Shown here: in pieces, positions 26,441-35,238 of the stretch
Layout: every line of letters begins with the position of its first letter
Numbering within the stretch: position 1 is the stretch's first letter
Origin: Paraburkholderia adhaesiva
GTDB taxonomy: Bacteria > Pseudomonadota > Gammaproteobacteria > Burkholderiales > Burkholderiaceae
Length of the DNA: 64,000 bases
Direction of reading: 5' to 3'
Assembly (NCBI RefSeq): GCF_021390575.1
Contig: NZ_JAJEJQ010000005.1
Location: 1 to 64,000 of the forward strand
The notes under the pieces: model-generated
Database searches by the model: none
Told to the model about the DNA's origin: nothing
The model's input: the letters and a program-made list of their open reading frames with translations, nothing else
Position numbers and translations under genes: made by a program

Positions 26441-29400
26441 TCGGTGTCAGGCAAAGCGCCATGGGGAAGAGAAATCGCCGCATGGCGGGCCGCTGCCACC
26501 GCCGACGCGGGCAGCGGCGGTGGCCCGGCAGTCTTAGCTCCCGCGCCCGGAGCGGCCGCCGGGGCGAAGATTCTCGTGGGTATCGCGAAACCACGCAGGG
26601 CGAGCAGTTCCAGCGGGCCGCGTCCCGCGTCGGTGCGCATCACATAGGTGAGCGGGTGCGTAACGTTCTTTGGCACCGCAGCTTCAGGCGCCTTCGTCGT
26701 CAGCGTCGTAGGATCGCTCGCCATTGTGGGCGCCGAAGCCGAGGCCGGGGTCGACGCAACCACTGGGGCCGCCGCGGGGGTGGCCACAAGGGCCGGCGTG
26801 GCGATCCACGTCAGCTTGTATCGCGTATCCGAGAGCGGTTCGACCTGGGCCGACGCCAGCATGCGCACGAATGCCCAACGCCCCTGCTTCTCGAAGCCCT
26901 TGTTCAGGCCGGACTGCACGGTCTGCCACTCAAGGCGCGTGCCGGTGACGAGCAGATCATTGCCTGGCCAGACGAACGGCTGCCAGCGATCTGCCGAATT
27001 CAGATACTTCAGCGTCTGCCCGTCGACAGTAAGCTGCGTTTCCGTCACGTCAGCGCTCGGTTGCGGCATCAGGTCGAAGCGGTACTGGGCGGCGCCCGAT
27101 GCGAGCATGTGAGACGCGATGCCCTGCAGCACATTGATGGCCTTCAGGAATGCCGGATCGAACCGCAGCCCCGCGCCGGCACTCCCCGGCACCCAGCGAT
27201 CGCCGTGAAGCTCAAGCGCGCCGGCGAGCTGCTGGTTGATAAACGCTGGAACGAGGCCGGTCTGATCCCGCAGGAAACGAACGAGCTCCGGGAACGACGC
27301 ATCGTCATCACTCGAGGCGAACGGATAGCGCCCCTGAAACGCGCGAGCCCATGGCTCGACGATGGTCTGCCGCCAGGCATCGTTCAGGCTTGCCTGTGCC
27401 GGCTGCATGACCGCCTGCATAGCCTGGTCAACCGGTCGCAGGAAGAGCGAGTCCCCGAGCCCGGACCACTGTTCCCCGAGGCTCGCCGCGACGAGGCTTG
27501 CGTAGGTGCGAGTGTCGGACAGTTCGGAACTCTTGCCCTGGAACTGCGCCTGCGCGACCTGCCGCGCCTGGTCATCCATGCTACCGCTGTTGGTCATGGC
27601 CTCGATCTTCAGGCGCAGCGTCGTAATAGCATCGAGGTAGCGCTGAAGGCTGATGTTCGAGTCGACCTTGCCCTGTGGCTGGGCAGCGCTCACGAGACGC
27701 AGGACCGGACCAAAGGACGCATCCAGCGGCGCTGCCGGAATGACGGCCTGAGCGGCACCTTCCACGGCACCGGCATACGAACGACTGCCGATCAGGTTCT
27801 GCGCCTTCGCGACGAGGGTGTCAGAGAGCGATGTGATGTTCTCACCTGCGCGGCCCTGATACTCGAGCGCCTTCATCAGCGCGATCATGGGTGACTGGCG
27901 GGAATCGGCGAAGAGACGTAATTGTTCAGCGATCGCGGGCAGCGTAGGAGCGCTCACCCATTGGATGGAGTTGGCGAACGCCTGCCACTGCCGGGCGTAT
28001 TCGTCGAAGTACATGTCGCGCAGCGCCTTGCGAAGTGCGTCGGCCGACTGCGTCGGCTGGGTCGTTGCCGATGCGTTCAGCACCCAGTCAGTCGTTACGT
28101 TCTGGCGCTGGGCCGCTTCATCGATCGCCTGAGCGATCTGGCCGTCCCATGCCTGCCGCGTATAGACGCCAGGCACCGTGGCGCTGGTGCGGAACAATCC
28201 GCGCGCATCGGTCCCGGCCAGCAACGTAGCAAGCGACTGATCACCGTACTTGCCAGCCGCCGCGTCGAGGATCGAGTGATAGATCGTATCCGTCGAGTTG
28301 CTCGTCCCGATTAGCGCAAGCAGCACCTGTCGCGTGTTGTTCACGAGATCCGTGCGAGGCTGGATTGCCCATTCCGGGTGCGATGCGAGATGCTCCGCGA
28401 AGAACGGGAAGAACTGGTGCGCCAGATCCTGCCGCTCCCCCGTTGTCATGTCGGCATTCGTGAGCCAGTTACGCGTGAGTTCAGGCTCCATCACCTTTGC
28501 ATCGGCCCGCTTCGGCTCAGCCAGCATCAGATAAGTGCGAAGAGTCTTGTGTCCAGCAAGTGCCTGCTGGCTCGTGGTCTCATCTGAAACGTCCGTACGC
28601 ATCGCGGCCACGGATGTCAGCGATGATTCGAGTCCCCGCTGCGTTGGTGTTACGAGCAAACGACGACTCGCGGGCGCATAGGCGTGCCATAGCCCGGCTA
28701 GAATCGACCTATCGCGGTTCAGGCCGAAGCGCGAATACCACGGTGCGCCTGCCGACGCGCGGTACTCGAAACGCTGAATATCCTGCTGGACATCAAGCAA
28801 CGCGTGCAATCCGGGACGGCCGTCAGGGGTCTGCGAGAGATGTTGCGTTAGCTGATTTGCGAACAGCAGTTCACGCGTATTTGATGCGCCTGAGAGGAAC
28901 ATTCCCACGATCCAGAAGGCAGCAAAAACACCCACTGCCACGGCTCCGACGGTACTTGGATGAAGGCCAACCCGACGCCCGGTGGCGCGTCGGCTGGTTG
29001 CCCCGACGTGCTGCCACAGCGGCGATGGAGGCGCATCATAGGACGGCGTCGCTTTATGCACGGGCTCCGCAGGTACAAACCACGTCCCCCTAACCTCGAG
29101 TGGCAATCGATGCGTTGAAGCGAGGCCCGAGACAAACCGCGCAAGGGGCGCTGCCCACGTCTCCAGCTGACGGGACAGCTCCGCGAAATATCGGTTCCGG
29201 TTGTCCTCGCAAAGGGCTTTCGTACCCGACACCGCGAGACGATTGCCCAGCGTGGTGAGCGCACCAAGCGTCGTGGTTTCCTCCTCCCGCCGAGGCAGAG
29301 AGCAGCCAACCACGGTATCCGCACCTCGTCCCGGAGCAGTCAACCCAGTGCCCGTTACGATATGCACGGGCGCGGACCAATGAAGCCCCAGCGCGATCTG

Positions 29401-30018
29401 TGAAAGCACTGATCTTCCGGCGAGCACAGATCGCTGTGACGAAGGCATGTCGGCTATTGCATCGTTGAACAACACGACACCATCAACAGGTCGACGACGG
29501 CGGAGCTTGGCAAGTTGCCTGAGCCAATCGCCATCCGGTTGACCGTTCGCATTGACCGGACAATGCAGCAGAACCGTGTCACCCTCGACGTGCCAATCCT
29601 GAGCCGTAAGGTTCGGAATGTGTGCCGCAACGGACCGCGCTGGGCCAACGAGCAGCAGCCACGATTCCCGATATTTCCAGAAGAAACCGTGTTTCAACCG
29701 CAGGCGTTTGGCAAGGTCAGCGAGCGTCATCGGTTGTAGCGTTGGCTCTCCCCCCTGCTCTCGGCCACCATTCGGAGTGCCAGAAACTACGCCAGTCGAT
29801 GGGTCAACCACATCAGCGGAAAGTCGCTTCGCGACGAGATAGCAGACAATCGCGAGTAGCAGAATGCACAGAAAGCCAAGTTCAGCAATCAACAACTGGT
29901 TGTCATTCCAACCGAGTTGCTTCCCGGCGACCCAGAATACGCAAGCCGTAAAGATCAGGGCGACGACGAGCCCAAGCAGCACTCGGAAAGATGGACTCTT
30001 CTGTTCAGAAGTATTCAT
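26437..30018 (-). CDS. tssM: T6SS inner-membrane protein TssM (IcmF family)
   Basis: A 1193-residue protein of usual TssM length. Two membrane helices lie at about residues 12-31 and 41-63, and a third (VGAVAVGVFAAFWIVGMFL) near 360. The cytoplasmic NTPase-like domain has RESWLLLVGPARSVAAH at residues 118-133, where other TssM proteins have a Walker A loop; the GxxxxGK(S/T) pattern is missing. VDGVVLFNDAI and later IcmF regions follow. The periplasmic part contains FPELVRFLRDQTGLVPAFI and WQPFVWPGNDLLVTGTRLEW. The last 130 residues are Ala/Pro-rich. It forms the trans-envelope channel with TssL and TssJ. Confidence 0.94.
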   Translation of the reverse strand: MNTSEQKSPSFRVLLGLVVALIFTACVFWVAGKQLGWNDNQLLIAELGFLCILLLAIVCYLVAKRLSADVVDPSTGVVSGTPNGGREQGGEPTLQPMTLADLAKRLRLKHGFFWKYRESWLLLVGPARSVAAHIPNLTAQDWHVEGDTVLLHCPVNANGQPDGDWLRQLAKLRRRRPVDGVVLFNDAIADMPSSQRSVLAGRSVLSQIALGLHWSAPVHIVTGTGLTAPGRGADTVVGCSLPRREEETTTLGALTTLGNRLAVSGTKALCEDNRNRYFAELSRQLETWAAPLARFVSGLASTHRLPLEVRGTWFVPAEPVHKATPSYDAPPSPLWQHVGATSRRATGRRVGLHPSTVGAVAVGVFAAFWIVGMFLSGASNTRELLFANQLTQHLSQTPDGRPGLHALLDVQQDIQRFEYRASAGAPWYSRFGLNRDRSILAGLWHAYAPASRRLLVTPTQRGLESSLTSVAAMRTDVSDETTSQQALAGHKTLRTYLMLAEPKRADAKVMEPELTRNWLTNADMTTGERQDLAHQFFPFFAEHLASHPEWAIQPRTDLVNNTRQVLLALIGTSNSTDTIYHSILDAAAGKYGDQSLATLLAGTDARGLFRTSATVPGVYTRQAWDGQIAQAIDEAAQRQNVTTDWVLNASATTQPTQSADALRKALRDMYFDEYARQWQAFANSIQWVSAPTLPAIAEQLRLFADSRQSPMIALMKALEYQGRAGENITSLSDTLVAKAQNLIGSRSYAGAVEGAAQAVIPAAPLDASFGPVLRLVSAAQPQGKVDSNISLQRYLDAITTLRLKIEAMTNSGSMDDQARQVAQAQFQGKSSELSDTRTYASLVAASLGEQWSGLGDSLFLRPVDQAMQAVMQPAQASLNDAWRQTIVEPWARAFQGRYPFASSDDDASFPELVRFLRDQTGLVPAFINQQLAGALELHGDRWVPGSAGAGLRFDPAFLKAINVLQGIASHMLASGAAQYRFDLMPQPSADVTETQLTVDGQTLKYLNSADRWQPFVWPGNDLLVTGTRLEWQTVQSGLNKGFEKQGRWAFVRMLASAQVEPLSDTRYKLTWIATPALVATPAAAPVVASTPASASAPTMASDPTTLTTKAPEAAVPKNVTHPLTYVMRTDAGRGPLELLALRGFAIPTRIFAPAAAPGAGAKTAGPPPLPASAVAAARHAAISLPHGALPDTE

Positions 30019-30094
30019 TGCACCACCTGCCGCAATGCAGACGACGTTGCGACTACGCTGTCGCTAGTATGTTCTCGAGAGATCGGCAATATGT

Positions 30095-31531
30095 TCATGC
30101 TTCGATGGCGTCGTTGGGCAGGCGACCGCCCGCGTCTTTGATGTCGCGCTCAACTCTCGTTTGCACGATCAGTGGATGAATGAACAACAACAGAATGGCG
30201 AGGAAGATCGCTACGCCGATTCCGCCAAGAATCCAGACAAACGTATTCGCAGGGTGAACGAGCACTGCGAGCAACAACGCAATCCACGGCGAAAGGCACA
30301 CCAGAACAGCGCCAGCACCGAGATTACGAGTAGCCTCCCCCGGTGATTCGAGTGCCGCGGATGATTCGGTGAGTGCCGCGGCAGCAAGACGCAGCGTATT
30401 CCCCTCCTGAAGTGCGATGAGTTGCGCTCCCTGACCGTACCCAGCAAGCTCGGAGACTAGGGCCAGCGAGATCCAGGGACTAATCGGACCTACCGGGCCG
30501 ATGCAGTCATCAAGAGAGATAAGCCCATTCGCCCCGCCCTTGAGCGCTAAACCGCAATCAGTGATAGCTTGCGTCAGCGCGTATTTTTCCGGCTTGCCCA
30601 GCCCACAACTCCAGCCCATACGGAATCTCGCCAGTTCAACCGCCCCAGCATCACCAAACTGGCGAAGATCCGCCCCAAGCGATTCAATCGCAGTTGGCAT
30701 TGATCGGAACAGACGCACGGGCGCAATGCCGGGCCGGCGAACAGACTTAACGGGCTCGAAGAGAAGTCCAACTGCGGTTTCGCTGTATTGGTGTGCCTCA
30801 TCGCCGGCGTCGTGGAGCTGTGCACAAAGCAGCACTAGCGCGCCACGCTGTTGCCGGACGTAGCGCTCGACACCTGGCCACGACACTTCGGGCACCACCT
30901 CTACCTGTGCGTGCGGAAGGATCGAAGTTGAACGCCAGCGCCTGCTAACCGCCTCTCCAAGTCCATGCGGCTCACCGCTTTTGCCGCTCCACACAAGGAC
31001 GCGCAGAGTTTGCCGGGAACCCAACTGATCTAACGTTGGCTTCAGGTCTTCAAGCAGCCGTGCGAGGACGATTTCGGTACGACTAGCATGCAGATCTGCC
31101 TCGAAGCCCTGGAGAGTTTGTACCTCTATCTTGTTCTGCGGTGCATTTCCTGCGAGACCGGCAATCTTTTCGGCCAGATCCCCCTCAGGCGAAAGCGTGG
31201 CGAATGCCGTAATCGCTACATTCGCCCTCGCCCAACGGCGCCAGGCGAGATCGATGGCACGAGTCATCACATTCCAGAACGTCCGATAAAGCACATCCAT
31301 CCAATGCCAGTGAAAGATAGTCATCACCAGCAGAATTGCAGCTACCGTTGGTGCCCCCACAATGCATGCCCAAAACCGCGGATTCTGGGCGGTGCTGCTC
31401 GCAGACGGCCACAGGAGCAGGGTCAGTATGGCACCGACGAGAAAGCACACGGCACACAGCCCGACAACCAGCCAGACTGAGGGTGCTTTTGCTTCGCGGA
31501 CAACAGGAATACGCGGAATGGGCCATCCCAT
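30095..31531 (-). CDS. Hypothetical membrane protein between PAAR and tssM
   Basis: A 478-residue protein that I cannot name. Two N-terminal membrane segments (about residues 18-38 and 50-72) and two near the C-terminus (about 402-425 and 430-453) flank a soluble domain of some 320 residues. That domain has RVLVWSGKSGEPHGLGEAVS and VRQQRGALVLLCAQLHDAGD, an alternating alpha/beta pattern. It starts 3 bp after the PAAR stop and ends 76 bp before tssM. Its place between an effector module and tssM suggests a role with effector loading or protection, but this is inference. Confidence 0.7.
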   Translation of the reverse strand: MGWPIPRIPVVREAKAPSVWLVVGLCAVCFLVGAILTLLLWPSASSTAQNPRFWACIVGAPTVAAILLVMTIFHWHWMDVLYRTFWNVMTRAIDLAWRRWARANVAITAFATLSPEGDLAEKIAGLAGNAPQNKIEVQTLQGFEADLHASRTEIVLARLLEDLKPTLDQLGSRQTLRVLVWSGKSGEPHGLGEAVSRRWRSTSILPHAQVEVVPEVSWPGVERYVRQQRGALVLLCAQLHDAGDEAHQYSETAVGLLFEPVKSVRRPGIAPVRLFRSMPTAIESLGADLRQFGDAGAVELARFRMGWSCGLGKPEKYALTQAITDCGLALKGGANGLISLDDCIGPVGPISPWISLALVSELAGYGQGAQLIALQEGNTLRLAAAALTESSAALESPGEATRNLGAGAVLVCLSPWIALLLAVLVHPANTFVWILGGIGVAIFLAILLLFIHPLIVQTRVERDIKDAGGRLPNDAIEA

Positions 31532-31534
31532 GAA

Positions 31535-31804
31535 CTAGATCTCAAATTCGTCAGTACTTGCGAGCACCTCGGCGCCGCACGTGGTCTTGCATCGATGGAC
31601 AATCAGATAACGCCCATTCTCAACGTAGCCGTCATTTCCCCCGAGGAGTTGCACCTTTCCATGCTTCGGGCAGTCTACGAAGTCGCCATCAAGTGCCGCA
31701 GCACGATTGTCGATGATAAGCGTCGACGAAGCCGTAACTACTCGACCGTTGTCTTGCCCGTTGTGTGTTGAAACGTCGTTATATCGGACAGGAGCTTTCT
31801 TCAT
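31535..31804 (-). CDS. PAAR-domain protein, T6SS spike tip
   Basis: An 89-residue PAAR protein with no extension, beginning MKKAPVRYNDVSTHNGQDNG. Family features: the HNG near the start, GRVVTASSTLIIDNRAAALD, DFVDCPKHGKVQLLGGNDGY and the end LIVHRCKTTCGAEVLAS, with His and Cys residues that can bind the metal at the cone. PAAR proteins sharpen the VgrG spike and help carry effectors. An upstream GTG at 31846 would add 14 residues; the ATG at 31804 fits the family N-terminus better. It lies in the vgrG-tle3-tli3 effector module. Confidence 0.85.
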   Translation of the reverse strand: MKKAPVRYNDVSTHNGQDNGRVVTASSTLIIDNRAAALDGDFVDCPKHGKVQLLGGNDGYVENGRYLIVHRCKTTCGAEVLASTDEFEI

Positions 31805-31914
31805 ATCCAGATCTGTAGATGGAACACAATTCGAGAAGATCGACACGTGCGTCTGGCCTTTCTTCTACCGATAAGATGCTGGCGTTGATGTTGAATTTCA
31901 TATGCACCTAACCG

Positions 31915-32098
31915 TTATGGCCTGTGATCTCCGACGATTTTCTCTCGCTGCGAAGAGCCGCTGCGCGCGAAAAGGATGCCAACCAGAGTACCTACAATTG
32001 CGCCTAGAGGGACTATCCATTGGCAAACACAAGATCAGGTTTATGATTCCCGCAATCAGCGCCCCCGTCGCTGGTCCGATAATAATTCCGCGGAACAT
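31915..32098 (-). pseudogene. Frameshifted small membrane protein gene
   Basis: From ATG 32098 (AGAGG eight bases upstream) the frame reads MFRGIIIGPATGALIAGIIN followed by LILCLPMD, a glycine-zipper membrane helix, then turns into unlikely sequence and ends at 31898. In the next frame, overlapping the point of change near 32020, it continues as WIVPLGAIVGTLVGILFARS and then GSSQREKIVGDHRP to a stop at 31915-31917. Together they make a sensible double-helix protein of about 60 residues. One extra base seems to break it: a real mutation, a sequencing error or programmed shifting. It lies between the immunity and PAAR genes. Function unknown. Confidence 0.5.
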
Positions 32099-32223
32099 GT
32101 TCAAGACCTCTATCTTTTTTGAGAACGATACGAATGCGTTAGAACATTCGTTCGTTTCACGAACAAACTTCTATCAGAACTTCCGGGATCAATCCCAGCA
32201 CAATGAACGACAACGCCGACAAT

Positions 32224-33102
32224 TTAGCCACCCGATTGGATGTCGTGACCGTGGGAATGTGCGTACGCACGCCAACCGTAGTAGATGGGCGCGCCGATCG
32301 TGTAGGCTTCGGCTGAGAAGATCAGTCCGGGAACACCCGACAAGCTATTTTTTGGCGGGACAATTCCGGCATTTGGGTTGCATTGCATACGCGTCCAACC
32401 CGTATAGTCCTCAACCTTCGGCACACGATCCTTCAGGTCGCGAAAAGGTGGTTTTTCCGAATCGTTCGGAAGCACGTCACCAGGTTTCGGAGAATCGATA
32501 TATACCATGCCCCAATGGTCCCCCTCCGGCAGCGAACTTTGGAGCAGACGCCCGTCTTTTGTCTCTATATATCCCCGATCATCTAAGACCACAAATTGCT
32601 TGACATCATCAACTGTAGGTATCGCTCCAATCCGCGCGGAATATCCAGGAGAAATCATTGCATCTGGTCCGAACGTCCGCCCGCCGTCTCGGGAGATTGT
32701 CAAATGTGCAAGACTATCGGACCAAGGGATAACAATGTAACGTATTGATGGATGGATAAACGGAAAGAATGGGATTCGGTAGAACTTCGACGCTACTTCA
32801 GTTCTAACGTGTTGTGCCGTATCCACGTACGTCAGCGCACCTTCGCACATCCAACCTGTCAATTCCAGCCAGCGATGCTCGTCAAATCGGTACACCACTT
32901 GGGTGGGAGGGCGTTGTACTTTTTCCGCCGCCAACGCGGGAAACAACGGAATCGCCGCGATAACGGAGAGCATAACCAGACACATCCATTGCCATCTACT
33001 CGCGAGCCGCTTTCTCTTTACCCAGAACGCTACGCAAAGCAGAAGCGCAATGCTCCACAGCGGAACCATCCACCACACCGATGACGAAAGTGATTCATCC
33101 AT
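32224..33102 (-). CDS. tli3: Tli3-type T6SS immunity protein
   Basis: A 292-residue envelope protein. Two hydrophobic segments (about residues 10-27 and 37-58) would anchor it in the inner membrane with the rest in the periplasm. The soluble part has RWLELTGWMCEGALTYVDTA, then YRIPFFPFIHPSIRYIVIPW, HLTISRDGGRTFGPDAM and RGYIETKDGRLLQSSLPEGD. I recognise these as features of the family that protects against Tle3 phospholipases. The gene starts 3 bp after the tle3 stop, the usual effector-immunity order. Confidence 0.78.
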   Translation of the reverse strand: MDESLSSSVWWMVPLWSIALLLCVAFWVKRKRLASRWQWMCLVMLSVIAAIPLFPALAAEKVQRPPTQVVYRFDEHRWLELTGWMCEGALTYVDTAQHVRTEVASKFYRIPFFPFIHPSIRYIVIPWSDSLAHLTISRDGGRTFGPDAMISPGYSARIGAIPTVDDVKQFVVLDDRGYIETKDGRLLQSSLPEGDHWGMVYIDSPKPGDVLPNDSEKPPFRDLKDRVPKVEDYTGWTRMQCNPNAGIVPPKNSLSGVPGLIFSAEAYTIGAPIYYGWRAYAHSHGHDIQSGG

Positions 33103-33105
33103 TGA

Positions 33106-35238
33106 TTAGCCTCTCACATCAGGAATAGGTAGCGGCCACTGACCCGTGCCACCGCTTGGAGTTTTGATCCAGTCAATCAAATTGTCTTGCAACCCAGCCG
33201 GCGTCACTGCCTTCACGAATTTGAATACGCCAGGACCGGCAAAATCGTTCACTATTCCCTTCGGCAGGTTCGGCTTGTTCATCTGCTCCTTAACCAGCCC
33301 TGGCAAGATACCGTACGTAAAGTACTTTTGAGCGTCCTTATCGGGACTTTTATTACTTCTCCAATCCGCCTGATGAATCAAATCCCACCACAGTATTTCA
33401 TCGTCAAAAGCCACGCTTAACCCAATTGCCAAGTCATACGTCATGCACTTTTCGATAGTATCGGTGCTCAGCGTTATCGCTGAGTGCTGACTCCAATCCG
33501 CTGACTGCTGCCCAAGACGCTTTAGCGCTTCATCGTTGGTTTCCGATCGCCAAACGACAATCTGGTTTGGATGCGACGCGCTGGACCAAGCAGAACGAAC
33601 GAGATTGACATAAGGATAGCCAGCTGACGTTAGCTGTTGCTTTGCCGCATCAAGAGAGTACAACTGCCTCCCGTACATCTCTGAATTCAGATCCACAGGG
33701 CTGACACGTTCAACCCCAGTAGAAGCGTCAACCATCCGTGCTACAGGTTGAACGCCCCCGTCTGCCAAAGCGGTTCCCGCTAAGTGCTCTCCAAGTTTAT
33801 CGCCTGTTCCCGCGCCGTTCTTGAGAATGTGGAACGTGTAAGTCTGGGGGAGCTTTGCACCATTAATCGTTCTCCCTTCGCCGGTCGGCTTGAGACCAGG
33901 CACCCCTGCTACGGGCGTGCCCCCCATTCTGCTCACGATCATGCCCGGCAAGCCAAAAGCGTCGCCGACTGCAAGTCGCGTCTTGCTCACACCGCCGAGG
34001 AGAAATTTCTCTGGACCGGCTCCGACAACATGTCCCTCTGAGAATACTCTTTGGTAGAAGTTTGGGCCGAGAGAAGACAGCGCTTCATCGTCAACTCCCT
34101 GCCAGCCAATCCCTTGGATGTTCGGCAACGCAACAACGGAATCCTGCGGACAAAAATAGTTATATACGCTCCCAAAATTGCTGCGAGAGTTTTCAGACTG
34201 ACTCCACGTTGTACTACTCGCGACTCCTTTCGAAATGATGCTGTCGGCCGCTACCGGCCGGGTTTGTGCGCGCATCAACGTCGTGAAGTTCACCAGCGTT
34301 TTACGACGCGCATCGCTAGACTGATGCTTTCCCGGCATGGCTAGTTCGGCCTCGGTGGGATAAAGCCCATATGGCGAATCACACATGATGAGACAGTCTA
34401 CCGGGCGATCGCCCTCAGCTGCCACCATGAAATTCGCCAACATCGAGATTTCGGTGCCTTGGCTATGCGCGATGATATTTATCGTGTCGGACCCAGCGGT
34501 AGGGTGTTTCCGGATCCGGATGATGAGATCGGCGAGTCGTCTCGCTGCATGGACGTAGTAAATCCTGTGCGGATTATCGTGCAATCGTGCGGCAGGATCG
34601 CGCTGCGCCAGTTCACCCATACCGTATGCGCCCCCGCTCGGACCGGGTCCCCACATGTCGACTAGATTCGTCGTTGCATTCGGGAACGGGCCGCCGTCCT
34701 TAGCATGGGCGCCGTTCAACCAATTACCGAGGTTGTCGCCGTTCTGTCCGGTTGAAGTGTTTGTCGCAAGACAGTAAGCGTTGTACGGCAGCTCCGGATT
34801 TCTGTTACCTGTCTTAAGTTGGTTCAAATAGCGTTGTTGCTCCTGCCGATAGGTCAGCTCATCGACTGGACGATATCCCCAATGAAATGGAATAACGGGT
34901 GAGCGACCTTCCTTGCAGATAACCGTCGACGATTGCGTTGCCGCGTCAAGCTGGGGTAGCGTCGATTCAGATCCCTTCTTCCATGGGCCCCATTCATGCG
35001 GATAAAGGTCGTCGCGGCCAAGGCGATGATTGAGGCCTTTACATATCCATTCGTCAACGATCGGGAAGCACTGGCCGTCGTCGTTCACACCGTGGATCAC
35101 GATAACTGTACAAGGCATAGGACGCTTTACCGGCACTTTACACGTCAACATCGCGCCACTACCCGCTGGCATTGGCATTGCCTCTTGGCCTTGCTTGGAA
35201 TTTCTCAGCGTATTGCTTGTCGTTTTTGTATCAGTCAT
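33106..35238 (-). CDS. tle3: T6SS phospholipase effector Tle3
   Basis: A 710-residue alpha/beta-hydrolase of the Tle3 lipase family, with a DUF3274-type C-terminal part. The first strand and turn are PCTVIVIHGVNDDGQCFPIV (residues 42-61). The nucleophile elbow is NIIAHSQGTE, with Ser259 in A-H-S-Q-G in place of the textbook G-x-S-x-G, as in other Tle3 proteins. GRSPVIPFHWGYRPVDELTY is another family block. It has no signal peptide, as expected for T6SS cargo; it would attack phospholipids of a rival from the periplasmic side. Its ATG overlaps the vgrG stop by 8 bp, and the immunity gene follows. Confidence 0.88.
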   Translation of the reverse strand: MTDTKTTSNTLRNSKQGQEAMPMPAGSGAMLTCKVPVKRPMPCTVIVIHGVNDDGQCFPIVDEWICKGLNHRLGRDDLYPHEWGPWKKGSESTLPQLDAATQSSTVICKEGRSPVIPFHWGYRPVDELTYRQEQQRYLNQLKTGNRNPELPYNAYCLATNTSTGQNGDNLGNWLNGAHAKDGGPFPNATTNLVDMWGPGPSGGAYGMGELAQRDPAARLHDNPHRIYYVHAARRLADLIIRIRKHPTAGSDTINIIAHSQGTEISMLANFMVAAEGDRPVDCLIMCDSPYGLYPTEAELAMPGKHQSSDARRKTLVNFTTLMRAQTRPVAADSIISKGVASSTTWSQSENSRSNFGSVYNYFCPQDSVVALPNIQGIGWQGVDDEALSSLGPNFYQRVFSEGHVVGAGPEKFLLGGVSKTRLAVGDAFGLPGMIVSRMGGTPVAGVPGLKPTGEGRTINGAKLPQTYTFHILKNGAGTGDKLGEHLAGTALADGGVQPVARMVDASTGVERVSPVDLNSEMYGRQLYSLDAAKQQLTSAGYPYVNLVRSAWSSASHPNQIVVWRSETNDEALKRLGQQSADWSQHSAITLSTDTIEKCMTYDLAIGLSVAFDDEILWWDLIHQADWRSNKSPDKDAQKYFTYGILPGLVKEQMNKPNLPKGIVNDFAGPGVFKFVKAVTPAGLQDNLIDWIKTPSGGTGQWPLPIPDVRG

